Positions 12,640 through 23,980 of a DNA stretch of 64,000 nt are shown one piece after another. The position numbers and the translations under genes were made by a program. Below the pieces are notes generated by a model. The model was not told the DNA's origin, did not search any database, and saw only the letters and a list, made by a program, of their open reading frames with translations. Source of the stretch: Rotaria socialis (lineage: Eukaryota > Rotifera > Eurotatoria > Philodinida > Philodinidae); contig CAJNYU010000497.1 of the NCBI GenBank assembly GCA_905331475.1, positions 441,440 to 505,439 on the forward strand. The letters run 5' to 3'. Each line of letters starts with the position of its first letter. Within the stretch, counting starts at the first letter, position 1.

Positions 12640-14782
12640 TAAAATTTTCGTTTGCATTCGGAATTTTTCTCCTTCGTTTTCTCTTTTGTAATGCACATTT
12701 TCCTATTCGATCACTCATTATGAATGGAAGAATTCACCACAACGGTGAATGATATGCAGTGAGCACCACCACTAGCATCAACTTTGTGTAACTTAATTTC
12801 TCTGTATTCTCTCTCGTTTGTTGTGTATGCTTCTCCTATATTTCGCGTATGTGTTCATACGGCTCGCGACAAGTTGTTATCATCATCATTGATATCCGTT
12901 TGTCATAATTGTCCATGTTGTTTGTTGTGGTGGTGCAAATTTCTTTTTTTCTGTCTGTCTTTTTTTCTGCTTGTTGTTCATTGTGTATGTGTGTTACTTG
13001 TTTATGTATTTCTCTGTTGACATACACACGTGTGTTTGATTAATGCAAAGAAAATAAAAAGAGGCAGGTTTTTGATGTTTATGGAATACGATAGAATATT
13101 GAAAAATCAATTTATTAACATATTTTTATTTCGATGATCAATCAAAGAATGTGAGTCAAACGAGAGAGACAAATATATACTGTATATATAAATATATTGT
13201 AGAATGTTGAAAGATGAATTCGATATGATCGAAAATTTACTTGAATTTATTGATTTTGAATATTGAATGAATTAATATCTCTATCTGAAGGAAAATAGTA
13301 GTAATAGAGAAAAGTATTCGTAGAAGAGATTAGAGTAGAAAACGAATCAATCGATCAATTTTTCTTCATTTCAGTCATACGACAAGATTGATCAAAAATA
13401 ATAAAACGTTCTTATAATGAATCATGCGCCTATTCCATATTTTATTCATTATTACAATATTATCAATTGGTAATTTTTCCTGTCAATAACATGCTAATGC
13501 GTAATAGTTCTTTTCAATTTTAATTGTATCGGATCATTAATTCGTATTCGTTATAAGAAAAAATGACAAAACATCGAGCGTATTCGAATGACATCAAATG
13601 GGTAGTACAATAATAATTTACAATATCAGATTGGTATCATGTTTTGACAGAAGAGTAGTACCCATTTCACTTACCGCAAACCTTAACTTTTAGACATGTG
13701 ATTCAGTCACATCTAGCAACGTTGGAGGATCAAAATGGTATGTAAAAACAAATGAAGATGTTACGTATGACGTAAATTCGTAGGTGACCTCATCGATAAA
13801 TCTTCATTGAATATTAACATTCACATATTGAATTACTAAATACGCCAAGAAAATAGCAACAGACAGACATTTGAAGAGAAAAATAAATTATAAATTATAA
13901 TATCAAAATTTCAAAGTAACTACTGCCAACTCCAATGTAGAATGCTTTATGTTTAATCTCTTGTATCTATACTCGTAACTAATATTTTTTCTATTGTTGA
14001 AGATATGATGAATTGTTTTTTTGAATATCTCTCACGCCAGTTATTTTACCTGTAATCTTCCAGTTAAACAGAAGAACTAATAAGATTATGTTCTCGACCA
14101 GACAGAAGAAAAGTGAATCAAGTAAAAAACTATGCGTTTAATATTAAAATATTATACTGCTTATTAATGGCACAGAAAAAGCTCAATTGAAAGATTGTGC
14201 ATATAGATGTATACACTATCTGTTAACTTTTACGGATTAAACGAAATATTCTTGGTTCGTAATTTACGCACTATGAAAGTTGATAAGTGGCAGTCTTTCA
14301 AAAGTCGAATAACCCCATCCGAAGTTTTAAATCATATTTTCGAGAAAAGCGATTCGAGTAACATATTAGTTTTAACACTGAATTAAAAACGATAGTTGTT
14401 CTGTGAAGTAAAAGTGAATTACGAAAATTTAAATCTCATGTAAACGAGCAAGAGAATATCACATTCTTCGATGAATATTAATTAATTTCTCAGATATATT
14501 TCTATTCATTAGTAACAACGAAATGAAAGAGTAGCGCACTATTTTACTTTTATTCTAGTTTTAATTTTTAGACTAAAAAAATTAGAATGCATTAAATCAA
14601 TGATTTTGTTCACATATATGTATATACTGTTTTATTGTAATGATTTTAATAAATGGAACCGGTGCAAGAATCAATAATAAGAATGAATACAATAGTTTAA
14701 AAAAAACTTCAAGACACGTACTCTCCTATCAGACTAAGAACATATACGCATATAAAGTATCGCTTTGGTTTTGACTACTTGA
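12640..14782. other. Non-coding, USP 3' flank to LINE insertion
   Basis: About 2.1 kb. The first 400 bases are T/G-rich and look like 3' UTR. A short open stretch at about 13423-13470 could encode a signal-peptide-like MRLFHILFIITIL, followed by a GTAATT donor, but no second exon can be joined to it. No RNA gene or repeat family is recognised. Confidence 0.5.
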
Positions 14783-14801
14783 AATGAGATAGTTGTATTT
14801 A
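14783..14801 (+). repeat. Left copy of 19-bp target-site duplication
   Basis: The 19-mer AATGAGATAGTTGTATTTA occurs here and again at 19285-19303, exactly bracketing the degenerate LINE. The A-rich 3' end of the minus-strand element abuts this copy, as expected for target-primed reverse transcription. Confidence 0.85.
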
Positions 14802-14998
14802 TTTTGTTTTTGATTTCAATGATTTATTGAAAATAAATCTGTAGTACATATAACAACGGAAAACGAAAGCAAAGCAAAAGAAAAACAGACAGAAAGAAAA
14901 CATAAGACAGATTAAGAACAAAAGTGTAGGATTCTTGACAGTATGTCTTATACCCTACATATTAACGGCAAGTGAATTTCGTTGATTGTAGATTCCAG

Positions 14999-17640
14999 TT
15001 ATATTTGCGAGAAAATGTGCATCAAATTTTTTGCAGATATTTTATCTCTATAGTTTTTTGCTGTTAATATTGCGTGTTTGAGTAAGACTGTGGTATATAT
15101 CTTTATTTTTGGCATGTTACTAAACTGATGAATGTAGTCTACAGATGTATAGAATGATACTTCTAGTGCTGCTCTTAAGGCTTTATTATTTTGAGTGATT
15201 TGAAGTCGTTCCCAAATTTTGTTGTTTGCTGTTAAGAGGATATGTGATCCATACGTGATAATTGTTGTTACTAAAGATTTGAATAAATTTAACATTATTT
15301 TGATATTTGGTTCTGCATCTGCACAAGAACAAGACATAAATCGTAGAAGACTTATTCGAGTGCCAGTTTGGATTCGATATGCTTGATATGTGATCTCCAA
15401 TTGAGTTTATTGTCAAATATAACACCTAGATATCGTGTTGGTGCTTCAACGTTTATCTCCATATGTTGTACATATTTTTTTCTTGGGTGCGGACTGAAGT
15501 AGATCTGTTCCGTTTTGATTAGCTGAATTTGTAGCTTCCATGCTTTGCACCAGCTTTGGAAATCATTGAGTGATGTTTGCATACGATCTTTTAAATTTGT
15601 AATCGTATTTGATGACGATCATAGGGCGGTGTCATCAGCAAAGAGACCATACTCCGTATGTTTTTGTATAGCGTTGATAGAGTCAGTTGTGTAGATGATG
15701 TAGAGTAGTAGAGACAGTAATGAACCTTGAGGAGTGCCACTTTTCAAGCTGAAAGACTTTGATAGTACATTTTCTAATTCAATTGTAGCTGTATGATGAT
15801 CAAGAAATAAAATGATAAATCGAATAAAATATTATGGAAGTCGAAGATTGCGAAGTTTGTAAATAAGTCGATCAAACCATACAGAATCGAAAGCAGCTTT
15901 AATGCCTGAAGAAGATAACTGCTGAATGCCTTCGTTGTTTCGACTGTTCATGTGCATATCTTTCTAGGCGTAAGACGTTATACATAGTGCTCGTGTTAGC
16001 TCTGAACCCTGCTTGGTGTTTAGGAAGAATGTTTCTTTTGTGCAGGTTCTCAGTAATTTTTTCTTTTTTGATCTTTTCAAGTAGTTTTCCCACGCTACTG
16101 AGCAAGCTGATTGGTCAATAGCTTGATGGTAGTTTTTTGTCTTTCTTGGATTTAAGTAATAAAATGATGTTGGCATTCTTCCATGCCTTTAGAATATGAC
16201 CTACGTTCAATATTGCGTTGAAAATTGTACCTAGAACGTTGACCAATTATGCTGTATAGTTTTTAAGCATTCCATTATGAATATTATCAGGCCCCAGTGA
16301 ACTGTTTGGTAGTTGTTTAAGTAACATTTTCATTTCTTTGGCGGTTACAGGCGGAAATGTTGTTGTGTTTTTGATTTCTTCAAATTGCTTTTGATTTGAT
16401 TATGAAAAGAAAGATTGTCTGGTATTTCGACAAAGATTTCTTTTTCAAAGTATGATGCGAAGAGATCGGCGTTTTCATGATCAGAGTAGGCGATTGTATT
16501 TTGATACGTCAGCTCCCCCAACTATGATTCCTTGAGCCTTTTATTGTGATATTTGTGAACTGTTGTCCATACTTTGGATGAGTCCATCTTAGCATTGCTT
16601 AACGACGACATCAGTTTTTTGAATCTGGTTGTGCGATCATTACGAAGCGCATTGTTAGAAGCACTTTGAAATCGTAGTATTTCTTTTTTGTTACTGTCAA
16701 ATTTGTTTTTCTTCCATTTTCTATAAGCTCGATGCTTGTTTTCTATCAGAGCTTTCGTCTTTTTGGAGATTTCGAAGTTGTTCATGATTTGATTTACTAC
16801 TCGTATTGCTAATCTTCCTGCAGAAACAATACAGTTGGTGACCATTGTTGTAAAAGATTCAATTTGTTGAATTGTGGTAATTGTTTGAGCAAGATCTATT
16901 TTGCTTAAAAGATTATTTAGATGTTTTATGTACAATTGCCAGTTGGCCGACTGGGAATTGAGTGATAGACGTGGTGATAAAGGTTTAGGATCTGCATCCA
17001 AGTTTAGAGAGAATGTTAGTGACTTGTGATCTTCTTTTTTACCCAGAGGATCTTGGGTTGATAGATCGTTGATTGAAAGTATCGTGGGGTGACTTGCTCA
17101 GATCCAGTCGAGGTTTTCTTCATAGTTGCTTCGTATATGTGGTGAGTGTACTATCAGCACATTGCAGATATCCTTCGTCAAGTAATTTTCCTAGTTGTCG
17201 ACCTTTGGAATTGGTTCTGTTGGACCCCATTAGTTGAAGTGACGCATTAAGATCCCCAAGGATTAGACGGTCATTGTTTAATTGATACAGTTCTTCAAAA
17301 ACTTCGTTAACTAGTTGTGCGGCTGGTGGAATGTATATTGATGCAATTAATAAATATCCACTTGATGTACGTAATTGTATTGCGATGATTTCGTTGTCGT
17401 TCGCTGTTTTATTTACTTTTTCACAACATTTGATATTCTTCCGGATTGCCAGAAGTACTCCTTATTCTCTTCAGTCAGGTCTGTCGTTTCGAAAAATATT
17501 GAAACCTGGAAGCGAAAAATTATGATGTGGTTCAAATTTGTTTCATTGATTGATATAATGTCATAATTATGAAAACGTGCGTATATTTCATTTCTATGTT
17601 TAGTGGTTGATGTGACGTTGTAGTGAATGATTTTAAGCAT
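14999..17640 (-). pseudogene. LINE ORF2 remnant: AP endonuclease + reverse transcriptase
   Basis: Recognisable protein pieces occur in several frames. MLKIIHYNVTSTT and ISINETNL (from 17640) match the endonuclease N-terminus. LLEKIKKEK, NILPKHQAGFR and SGTPQGSL (16180-15720) belong to RT fingers and palm. The catalytic FADD is read from 15642 to 15631. Four codons after the second Asp, a TGA at 15621-15619 replaces the usual Trp. DNKLNWRSHIKHIE (about 15400) is the typical thumb-region motif. No RNase H domain is evident. Confidence 0.85.
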
Positions 17641-18764
17641 TTTGTTTGATGAAATCGATTTCTAAGCTTTTATCGCAACTATTGTTTCTTTTTTGTTTAG
17701 GTGGTTTTGTTTTGTTGGAGTCAGTCGGACTATTTGTCGACGAATTTTTGCGTTTTGATCCTCGCTGATTGTTGTTTTTGGTTGCGAGTTTTTCGAATTG
17801 CGGACTATTGATCTGCTGATGATTTTTATTGTCGTCATCTTCTGCTAGACAGTTTGCTTCACTCTATGTAGTTGCATTTTTTCTTTAAAAACATCATTTA
17901 TTTGTATATGCATATTTGATGAGTAATTTAGATCTATCTTCGTTATCATTAATATTAGGTGCTGTCGGAGGTAGTTTTGATATTGTTGTTTTATAACGGT
18001 CTATTGTTTGCTGGACTCATTGTTGTTGTTGTTTGTATATTGAATATTCTTTAAATGTTGCCACATGTTCTCTCTTACCGTTACTACAGCACGGTGCTTG
18101 ATGTAAATTAAAGCATTGTTCTGTCGCGTATTTATCTCCAGATCTTGCGCATATACTGCTTGGAGCATTGCAATGTTTAGCAACATGTCCAAATCTCATA
18201 CATTTAAATCATTGTGTTGGATTACTGATTTGGATGGCTTTTTCTGCAAAAAAAGTGCATTGCGTCTATTTGTAGACCAATTTTCATGAATGTGTTTCTG
18301 TTCTGCGCATCACTGAATGTTGTGTTGACAGCTTTTAAGGGCCATTTTGCACTGTTATACAGACGATTGACGGATTGAAATTCGAATTTTTTGTTTGATA
18401 AAGCTTCTTTAATTTCGTCTTCAGTTATCTCCAGGTCGATTCGGCTGACGAAAGCGATTTATCAACTTCTAACACACATTGTATTAATCGCAGTATATAT
18501 ATTACTGTTGGTTGATGTTCGTTTTCGTTTAGATATGTGCTGAGGTTGTTTAAGAGAAAATTAAATGACTTGATGTCAATAGCAAGAATTGTAAATGTAC
18601 CAGAACGATTGATTGGAATATCTGATATTTTAACATCAGCAAAGTCTCTTTTTAAAATATTATTTAAATCGACTTTTGGCATTGATTTTGTACCCTCCCA
18701 TATTAGTGGTGATATCGTAAACAATTTGATTGGCTGTTATTCAAGCTGTTTGTATGTTATTCCG

Positions 18765-18960
18765 AAAAGCACGGGAAATCGCTGAAAAGTGGAAGCCGTA
18801 TTCCGGCCGGAAATTACCGAAATTTTTTTGCTATGTATTCCGGTCAGTTTCTTGTGCTTTCCGGCTGGATGATAATCAGAATACACCGGAAAGAAATCCG
18901 TCAATTTCTGACCGGAATACTGTTTCCACTTTCCACCGCTTTCTCGGGCTCTCCGGCCAG
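18765..18960. repeat. Imperfect palindrome with repeated TATTCCGG words
   Basis: The left arm (about 18765-18850) and right arm (about 18880-18955) are roughly 75% reverse-complementary. Shared segments include GAAAAGTGGAA, GTATTCCGG and GAAATT. The words (G)TATTCCGG/CCGGAATAC recur four or more times. The block is much more GC-rich than its surroundings and lies within LINE ORF1. Confidence 0.75.
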
Positions 18961-19028
18961 GTACAGTGATTTCTCCACATCTTTCCTGGCGGCTCCTACG
19001 GGATCCGCCCTTCGGAATCATTGACCTG

Positions 19029-19058
19029 GGTTGAGGAGCCAGTTAGTTCTCCTCAACC
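19029..19058. repeat. Perfect 10-bp hairpin, 10-base loop
   Basis: GGTTGAGGAG at 19029-19038 pairs exactly with CTCCTCAACC at 19049-19058. It lies near the 5' end of the LINE, just after the ORF1 start region. No T-run follows that would make it a polymerase III terminator. Confidence 0.7.
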
Positions 19059-19284
19059 ACAATTTCCACCACCACCACCACGACTTCTACCCCATTTAGG
19101 AGGCATTGTGCTTGGTGTTGAATTCACCAAATTAAATTAAATTGATTTAATTCCTATGTGTTGTTGTTTATTTATTTATTACAATTTCTACCGATGACTC
19201 ATTTCAAAGATAGTCGGGATATATTATGTATGCAGGATGAAAAGAGAGCAGAACACGTCTTATCGATATGCAAGAAAGTGCTCG

Positions 19285-19303
19285 AATGAGATAGTTGTAT
19301 TTA
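19285..19303 (+). repeat. Right copy of 19-bp target-site duplication
   Basis: Identical to 14783-14801. It marks the 5' boundary of the minus-strand LINE. Confidence 0.85.
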
Positions 19304-20229
19304 GAATCACGAAAGTTCACAAAACAGGAAGAAATTTCCTATTCCTTCGATAAAAATCTTCATTCTCAGTCAGCAATCTTTTGTGCTTGTGCCGAGTTAT
19401 ATGCACATATCTCATTTTAACTGTGTAGCTATATATCGCACAACGAAGATATAATTCAGGCCACCGTGATGTATGATTCACGAAAAGCGATTATTTCGTG
19501 TTTGCCTTACAATTAAAAAATAATTGTATGAAGATAAAACACTATTCTTTTCGATGAAATATTCATCAAAAATAATAAATAGAGTCATGCATTTTACGCT
19601 GTTCATTTTTCCCATTATAGATTAATTATCAAGTATGAATAAAGTTGACTATGAATAATTATTATCAGATCTATCGTACACAAACAAGAATCTTATCAAA
19701 ACTAAATCGTGACAATTTAAATTTTTCTCTCGCAGGTGCCAGTAGAAAAATCTTGTCAATGTGACTTTGAAAATTTTAGATTTTATGAATGAAAAATAAA
19801 TTCTCTGAACAAGTTGTATTGACAGAGTGTCAGCGAAAAAAACATTATCCAAACATAAAATGACCATACAGTTACCCGTAAAAACATAGACTGATATTTT
19901 ATCTTTGATAGTAATTGCATTGAAAAGATATTAGTCATGTGTGGGAAGAAGGTCAGGTAAATAAGAAAAAGAATGCGTAATTAATGATTAAATACTGAAA
20001 TATTAATTATAGAACATATCGTGAGTAACATTCTCTATGAATAACTTAATCCACTCATGCAAGTCAACAAGTATACGATTACTCATTTATGTGAAGGTGG
20101 TACGTATGTAGGCAATATATCGCTTCTTCTTTTTCGCATATAAAATAAGTTACATTTTACAGTTCTTTTTTAATTCCTAGCTAAAACTACTATCAATTCT
20201 ATTACATACAACAAAATTCGAAAAAACAA
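19304..20229. other. Non-coding between LINE and small ORF
   Basis: AT-rich with no recognisable protein. A pyrimidine-rich TTTTTAATTCCTAG at about 20166-20179 lies 50 bases upstream of the small ORF and may be the acceptor of a 5' UTR intron. Confidence 0.5.
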
Positions 20230-20409
20230 ATGGGTAATCGAGCAGCTCGTCGTCGACAACCGAACTCAGTCCTTTTACCTTCCGCTTCTATGGCCTACGG
20301 TCCAAATCCAGGTTATCATCCTCATGGTTATCGACCAGTTTGTCATCGTCGTCCAGAATATTATTCTGGTGCATATCCTGGATATCCACCAATGCAACGC
20401 TACTACTAA
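20230..20409 (+). CDS. Small Arg/Tyr/Pro/Gly-rich protein, 59 aa, unknown
   Basis: An ATG at 20230 opens an uninterrupted 59-codon frame ending TAA at 20407-20409. The N-terminus is basic (MGNRAARRRQ). The rest is rich in Tyr, Pro and Gly (MAYGPNPGYHPHGYRP, YYSGAYPGYPPMQRYY). It has no hydrophobic segment and only one Cys. Gly2 recalls N-myristoylated proteins, but position 6 is Ala rather than Ser/Thr, so modification is doubtful. Codon use resembles the window's other genes, and the ORF ends cleanly with a TAA followed by AT-rich DNA. It sits alone between two LINE insertions. I do not recognise the family. Confidence 0.55.
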   Translation: MGNRAARRRQPNSVLLPSASMAYGPNPGYHPHGYRPVCHRRPEYYSGAYPGYPPMQRYY

Positions 20410-20539
20410 GAACAACTTATGTAAACGATAAGGCAAAATAGACTGTTTACTTAAACATATTCTCTTATCACTGTTTACTGTTTATTTAATTTTATGAAGG
20501 AAATGGTGTCTTATTATTTCCTTAGTCATAACCTTTTCC

Positions 20540-23165
20540 GTTATAAATAAATGATCTTTTTGTAATTTATGATTCATGATGTCCCATAGGCTTATCGTTC
20601 GTTGGGACCAACTGCTGTTCGAATAATTTCTTTCCATTTCCTTCGATCTTGCGTAAGGTGAAACAGATCTTGTCCACTGTGACCAAACCATTCTATTATA
20701 TCGTCCGTCCGCTCTCTGCATGGACGTCCTCTTCGTGTTTTTCCGTTGATTCTTGCGAATACGGTGTGTTTTATTAGCCTGTTATCGTTCATTCGACAGA
20801 TATGGCCGAACAACCGCAGCTTTCTTCTCTTGATGCTATCTATGATGGTCTCTTGTCTTGCTATCTGTTTCCTTATGTTTGTATTTCTTATCATATCTTT
20901 CCAGCTGATTCGTAGTATTCTTCGATAGCATTTCATTTCGAACGCCAATAGTTTGTTTCGATCGATTTCCTTCAGTGTCCATGTCTCTGATCCGTATAAT
21001 AATACACTGAAGACACAAGTAGTTAGGACCCTTATTTAGTTTTCTATTTTTATTTTCTTGCTATTCCAAATACTTTTTAGTGCAGTCATTACTCCTATTG
21101 CTTTGTCTATTCATTTCCTGACTTCATCAGTACAGTTGTTGTCCCATGTGATTAGACTACCAAGATACTCGAACTGTTCTACATTTTCTCTTGTGGTTTC
21201 TGCTATTTGAACATGTTTTTCAATGTTTCTGTCGCCGAATACCAGTGTTTTTGTTTTCTTTGTATTCATGATTAGTGCTGCTTCTTCCGCTGCAACTCTT
21301 ATTTGTTCTGTTTGTTGATGTAGTAATTCGCAGTCTTCTTCTAGGACATCAATGTCATCAGCGAACCGTAGGTTATTCACTAGTGTTCTACTGATATTTA
21401 TTCCATCATTGGTCTGCATTACCTTGTCCATTACTAGTTCGTGATATGTGATGAACAGTAGTGGTGACAGAGGATCTCCTTGTCTGCTTCCAACACTGGT
21501 TTGAAACCATTCTCCTGTTTCTTTCTCCACTTGTACTGCTGATTGAGCTTTTTCATATATATTCTGTAGTAGTATAATCATTTTGTTCTCACTCCGTATG
21601 ACTTGAGAACAGTCCATATGATTTTATGTTTGATTGTGTCGAAGGCTTTTTGGAAGTCGATGAAACAGTTGTATATCTTTTTTCCTTGTCTTTTTGCTTT
21701 TTCTGAAAGCAGCCTGAGTATTAGAATTTAGTGTACTGTACTTCTGTCTTGTCTGAATCCTGCTTGTTCTTCCGACAAGTATGGGCCCAGATACCGCTTG
21801 AGTCTGTTTAACAGTACTGTCAGTAGGATTTTACCTGTATGGTTTATGAGTGAGATTGTTCGGTAGTTTGCGTCTGCTAGATCGAGGGTTTGTTCAGAGA
21901 CCCAGGGCTTTTTGGCTCTCTTTGCAGTAGCTACAGTTGCCTGTAATGCCTCTTTTATTGCATCCTCGACCTTCGCTGGATGTTCTTCTAGGTTGTAATC
22001 GGAATCTATATCTTGAAGCCTGCTGTCTAGTCTAGCTTGGCAGGCTTCTCTAGTTTTCTGATTCTTGTTGAGTTGATTTACGTTAGGTCTGCGATTCTGT
22101 TGCGGCTTGATGCATCGCCTTTTGAGTCTCAACTTGATGTTGTATAGCACTAGGAAATGATCTGAGCTGATATCAGCACTTTGAAATGTTCGAAAATTCG
22201 TGACTGATGATTTCCATCTCATTTGAATCAGCACTAGATCAATCATATTATTGTCCACGCCATCTGGTGATGTCTGGTTTCTATTTACTTTCTGTTGAAA
22301 TCGTGTATTACAAATATATAGACTGTGTAGTGCTGCGAACTCTGTGAGTCGATCGCCTCGTTCATTTCTGTCACTATATCCATATTTACCCATGACCAAC
22401 TCCCAATTTGTATTCTCGCTGCCAAATTTTGCGTTCCAATCACCAGTTACGATTACTATATCCTTTTTAGGCGTTTGTGTTAGTGCATGTTCGATGCTAT
22501 CATAGAATAGTTCGATTTCATCGTCTAATGATGCTGGTGTTGGCGCATACACCTGTATTACGGTGAGCTTGAATGGTGTTGTATGGAATCTAGCCGTGAT
22601 TACTCGTGAACTAATCGGATTGTATCCTATTAGTGTATGTTTTGCTCTTGCACTTAGTAACATTCCTACACCTCTGTTGTGTGTAGTATCTTCTCCTGGC
22701 AAAATGAAGCCACCACCTGATATTTCTCCTTTTCCTGTCCAACGTACTTCAGAGATGCCAATTACATCGAACCTGAAACGTTTTATTTCATTTCTTAGCA
22801 GTTCTAGTTTTCCTGTTACCCATAACGTTTGAACGTTCCAGGTACCCATTGTAAGTGTGTCTTTCATTATCTTCCATCGTTGTTTATCAATTTTGACCTT
22901 TGACGTTACTGCTGCTGTTGTTCCTATCTTTCCAGTATCCAATTTTTCGACTCTGACCTGGTTACTCGGCAGAGGACGTGGGTCTTGTTCACTCGGGCGA
23001 CGTCCGAGTCGGTATGATTTTCAATTATCACCGTTCGTGGTTGGTTTCTTTCGTCTTTTCTTTTTGACAATCGGCGGTATCTGCATTCCTGCCGCTAACG
23101 CTCCTCCTTTTTCCGGACTTGCGATCGGCATAGAAATCGCTGAACTGCGACCTCCATGATGGAGT
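20540..23165 (-). mobile_element. Second, internally deleted LINE (AP-endonuclease + RT type)
   Basis: A minus-strand element with an endonuclease-RT polyprotein of the kind often mis-annotated as craniofacial development protein 2-like. The endonuclease reads well from 22850 (GTWNVQTL, ISEVRWTG, VIQVYAPTP, GDWNAKFG, SSDHFLV). RT motifs NYRTISLINHTGK, EEQAGFRQDRS, SRQGDPLSPLLF and RFADDIDV follow in shifted frames. The C-terminal LRLFGHICRMND and RRGRPCRER motif lies at about 20860-20720. The clade (RTE/CR1-like) is unresolved. I could not find a convincing target-site duplication. Boundaries are approximate. Confidence 0.85.
20592..22942 (-). pseudogene. LINE endonuclease/reverse transcriptase, broken
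   Basis: The 404-codon open piece (22942-21728) encodes the complete endonuclease. It then passes directly from the linker (KKPWVSEQTLDLAD) into RT motif 1 (NYRTISL), so the segment that normally separates them, with the N-terminal RT region, is missing. Frameshifts and stops separate it from the catalytic RT core (21617-21111, FADD) and the C-terminal piece (20948-20592). No product is expected. Confidence 0.82.
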
Positions 23166-23249
23166 TGTTTTTTTATAATTACTATTATATAAATCGTATC
23201 ACACATTGAGAAAGCGAGTAATTGGTGTGCAAATTTCAGTTTTGACATA

Positions 23250-23980
23250 GCGATCTATCATCCGATAAATTATTATGAGACCAGAACAATAAGAAAAAGA
23301 CTTACATTTAGAATTTTTTCTGAAACATTTAATTGATACTCTTATTAAATAATTATTAGACACTCATGAGCATATCTACAACGACGAGGATTCATTTCTT
23401 GAAGTGTATATTATTTTCAACGGAAATCAACTGTTAGCTGTAGAGTGTCACAACGATCCATTTTACTCGGAGATTGATTATTCCGAGTAAGACAAGTTTC
23501 ATTTTTTTTAAGTTTTCAACAGCACTCATACATTATTCAATATATTTATAGGCTAAATATCTAGTAAAAATTGTTCAATTTATTAATTGTTTTTGAAGTG
23601 TTTCATTCTTGGTTAGAAATTTTCGGATAAAATAAAATGAATGATAGCGTATCGTATTGAAATGTCTGATTGTCATGATGTACCGTTTTGAATTATATAC
23701 TCTAAGTCGACATGGAACTCTGTGCGTCGAGTAGTTCCTTTGTTTTAACTTAACATAATCTGATATTGAGAAAAGTATTTTTAATTATGAATATACAGGA
23801 TCTATTGCAGGACTTTTTTTTTCGGCAAGTACATTGTCGAAATGATCAGCAACTAACGCCATCATTTAAAGGGGAAAACATAGAATGGCACAATCCAAAC
23901 GCGAATCCCATCGACACTGTGAGTTGACAAGTAATCAAGAACGATTATATTGATATCAATATTTTTCTCTATCACTCATA
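23250..23980. other. Non-coding, upstream of TEDC2-like gene
   Basis: AT-rich, with many stops in all frames and no recognised element. It probably contains the promoter for the three-gene plus-strand cluster that follows. Confidence 0.5.

Larger units (their letters stand above)
18000..19106 (-). pseudogene. LINE ORF1 (gag-like) remnant with zinc knuckle
   Basis: A start-like MPPKWGRSRGGGGGNCG at 19106 is followed at once by a stop. A palindromic block interrupts the frame (18765-18960). Downstream of it, a stretch from 18724 to 18425 contains SGTFTILAIDIKSFNFLLNN. The region 18200-18010 contains RFGHVAKHCNAPSSICARSG and QAPCCS, a CCHC-type knuckle series in which some Cys are replaced. The order and Cys/His spacing fit a nucleic-acid-binding LINE ORF1 protein. 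Confidence 0.7.
14802..19284 (-). mobile_element. Full-length but degenerate LINE (non-LTR retrotransposon)
   Basis: A 4.48-kb element on the minus strand bounded by a 19-bp direct repeat. Its parts run in the order expected for an I/Jockey-like LINE: ORF1 with a CCHC zinc-knuckle remnant (about 19106-18000), an AP-endonuclease start (MLKIIHYNVTSTT, 17640), a linker (17001-16522), reverse transcriptase (about 16180-15350) with the QAGFR and FADDTAL motifs, and a C-terminal region ending near 14999. All ORFs are broken by frameshifts and stops, so it is inactive. The minus-strand 3' end is an A-rich tail (CAAAAACAAAA) next to the left duplication. Confidence 0.88.

Noticed and set aside
12089..12718. 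Alternate frames over the USP low-complexity tail
   Set aside because: Produced by GAT/CAT/TCA repeats; the frame continuous with the catalytic domain is the one ending at 12639.
13423..13500. Possible first exon of a secreted protein (MRLFHILFIITIL)
   Set aside because: No second exon with coding character could be joined.
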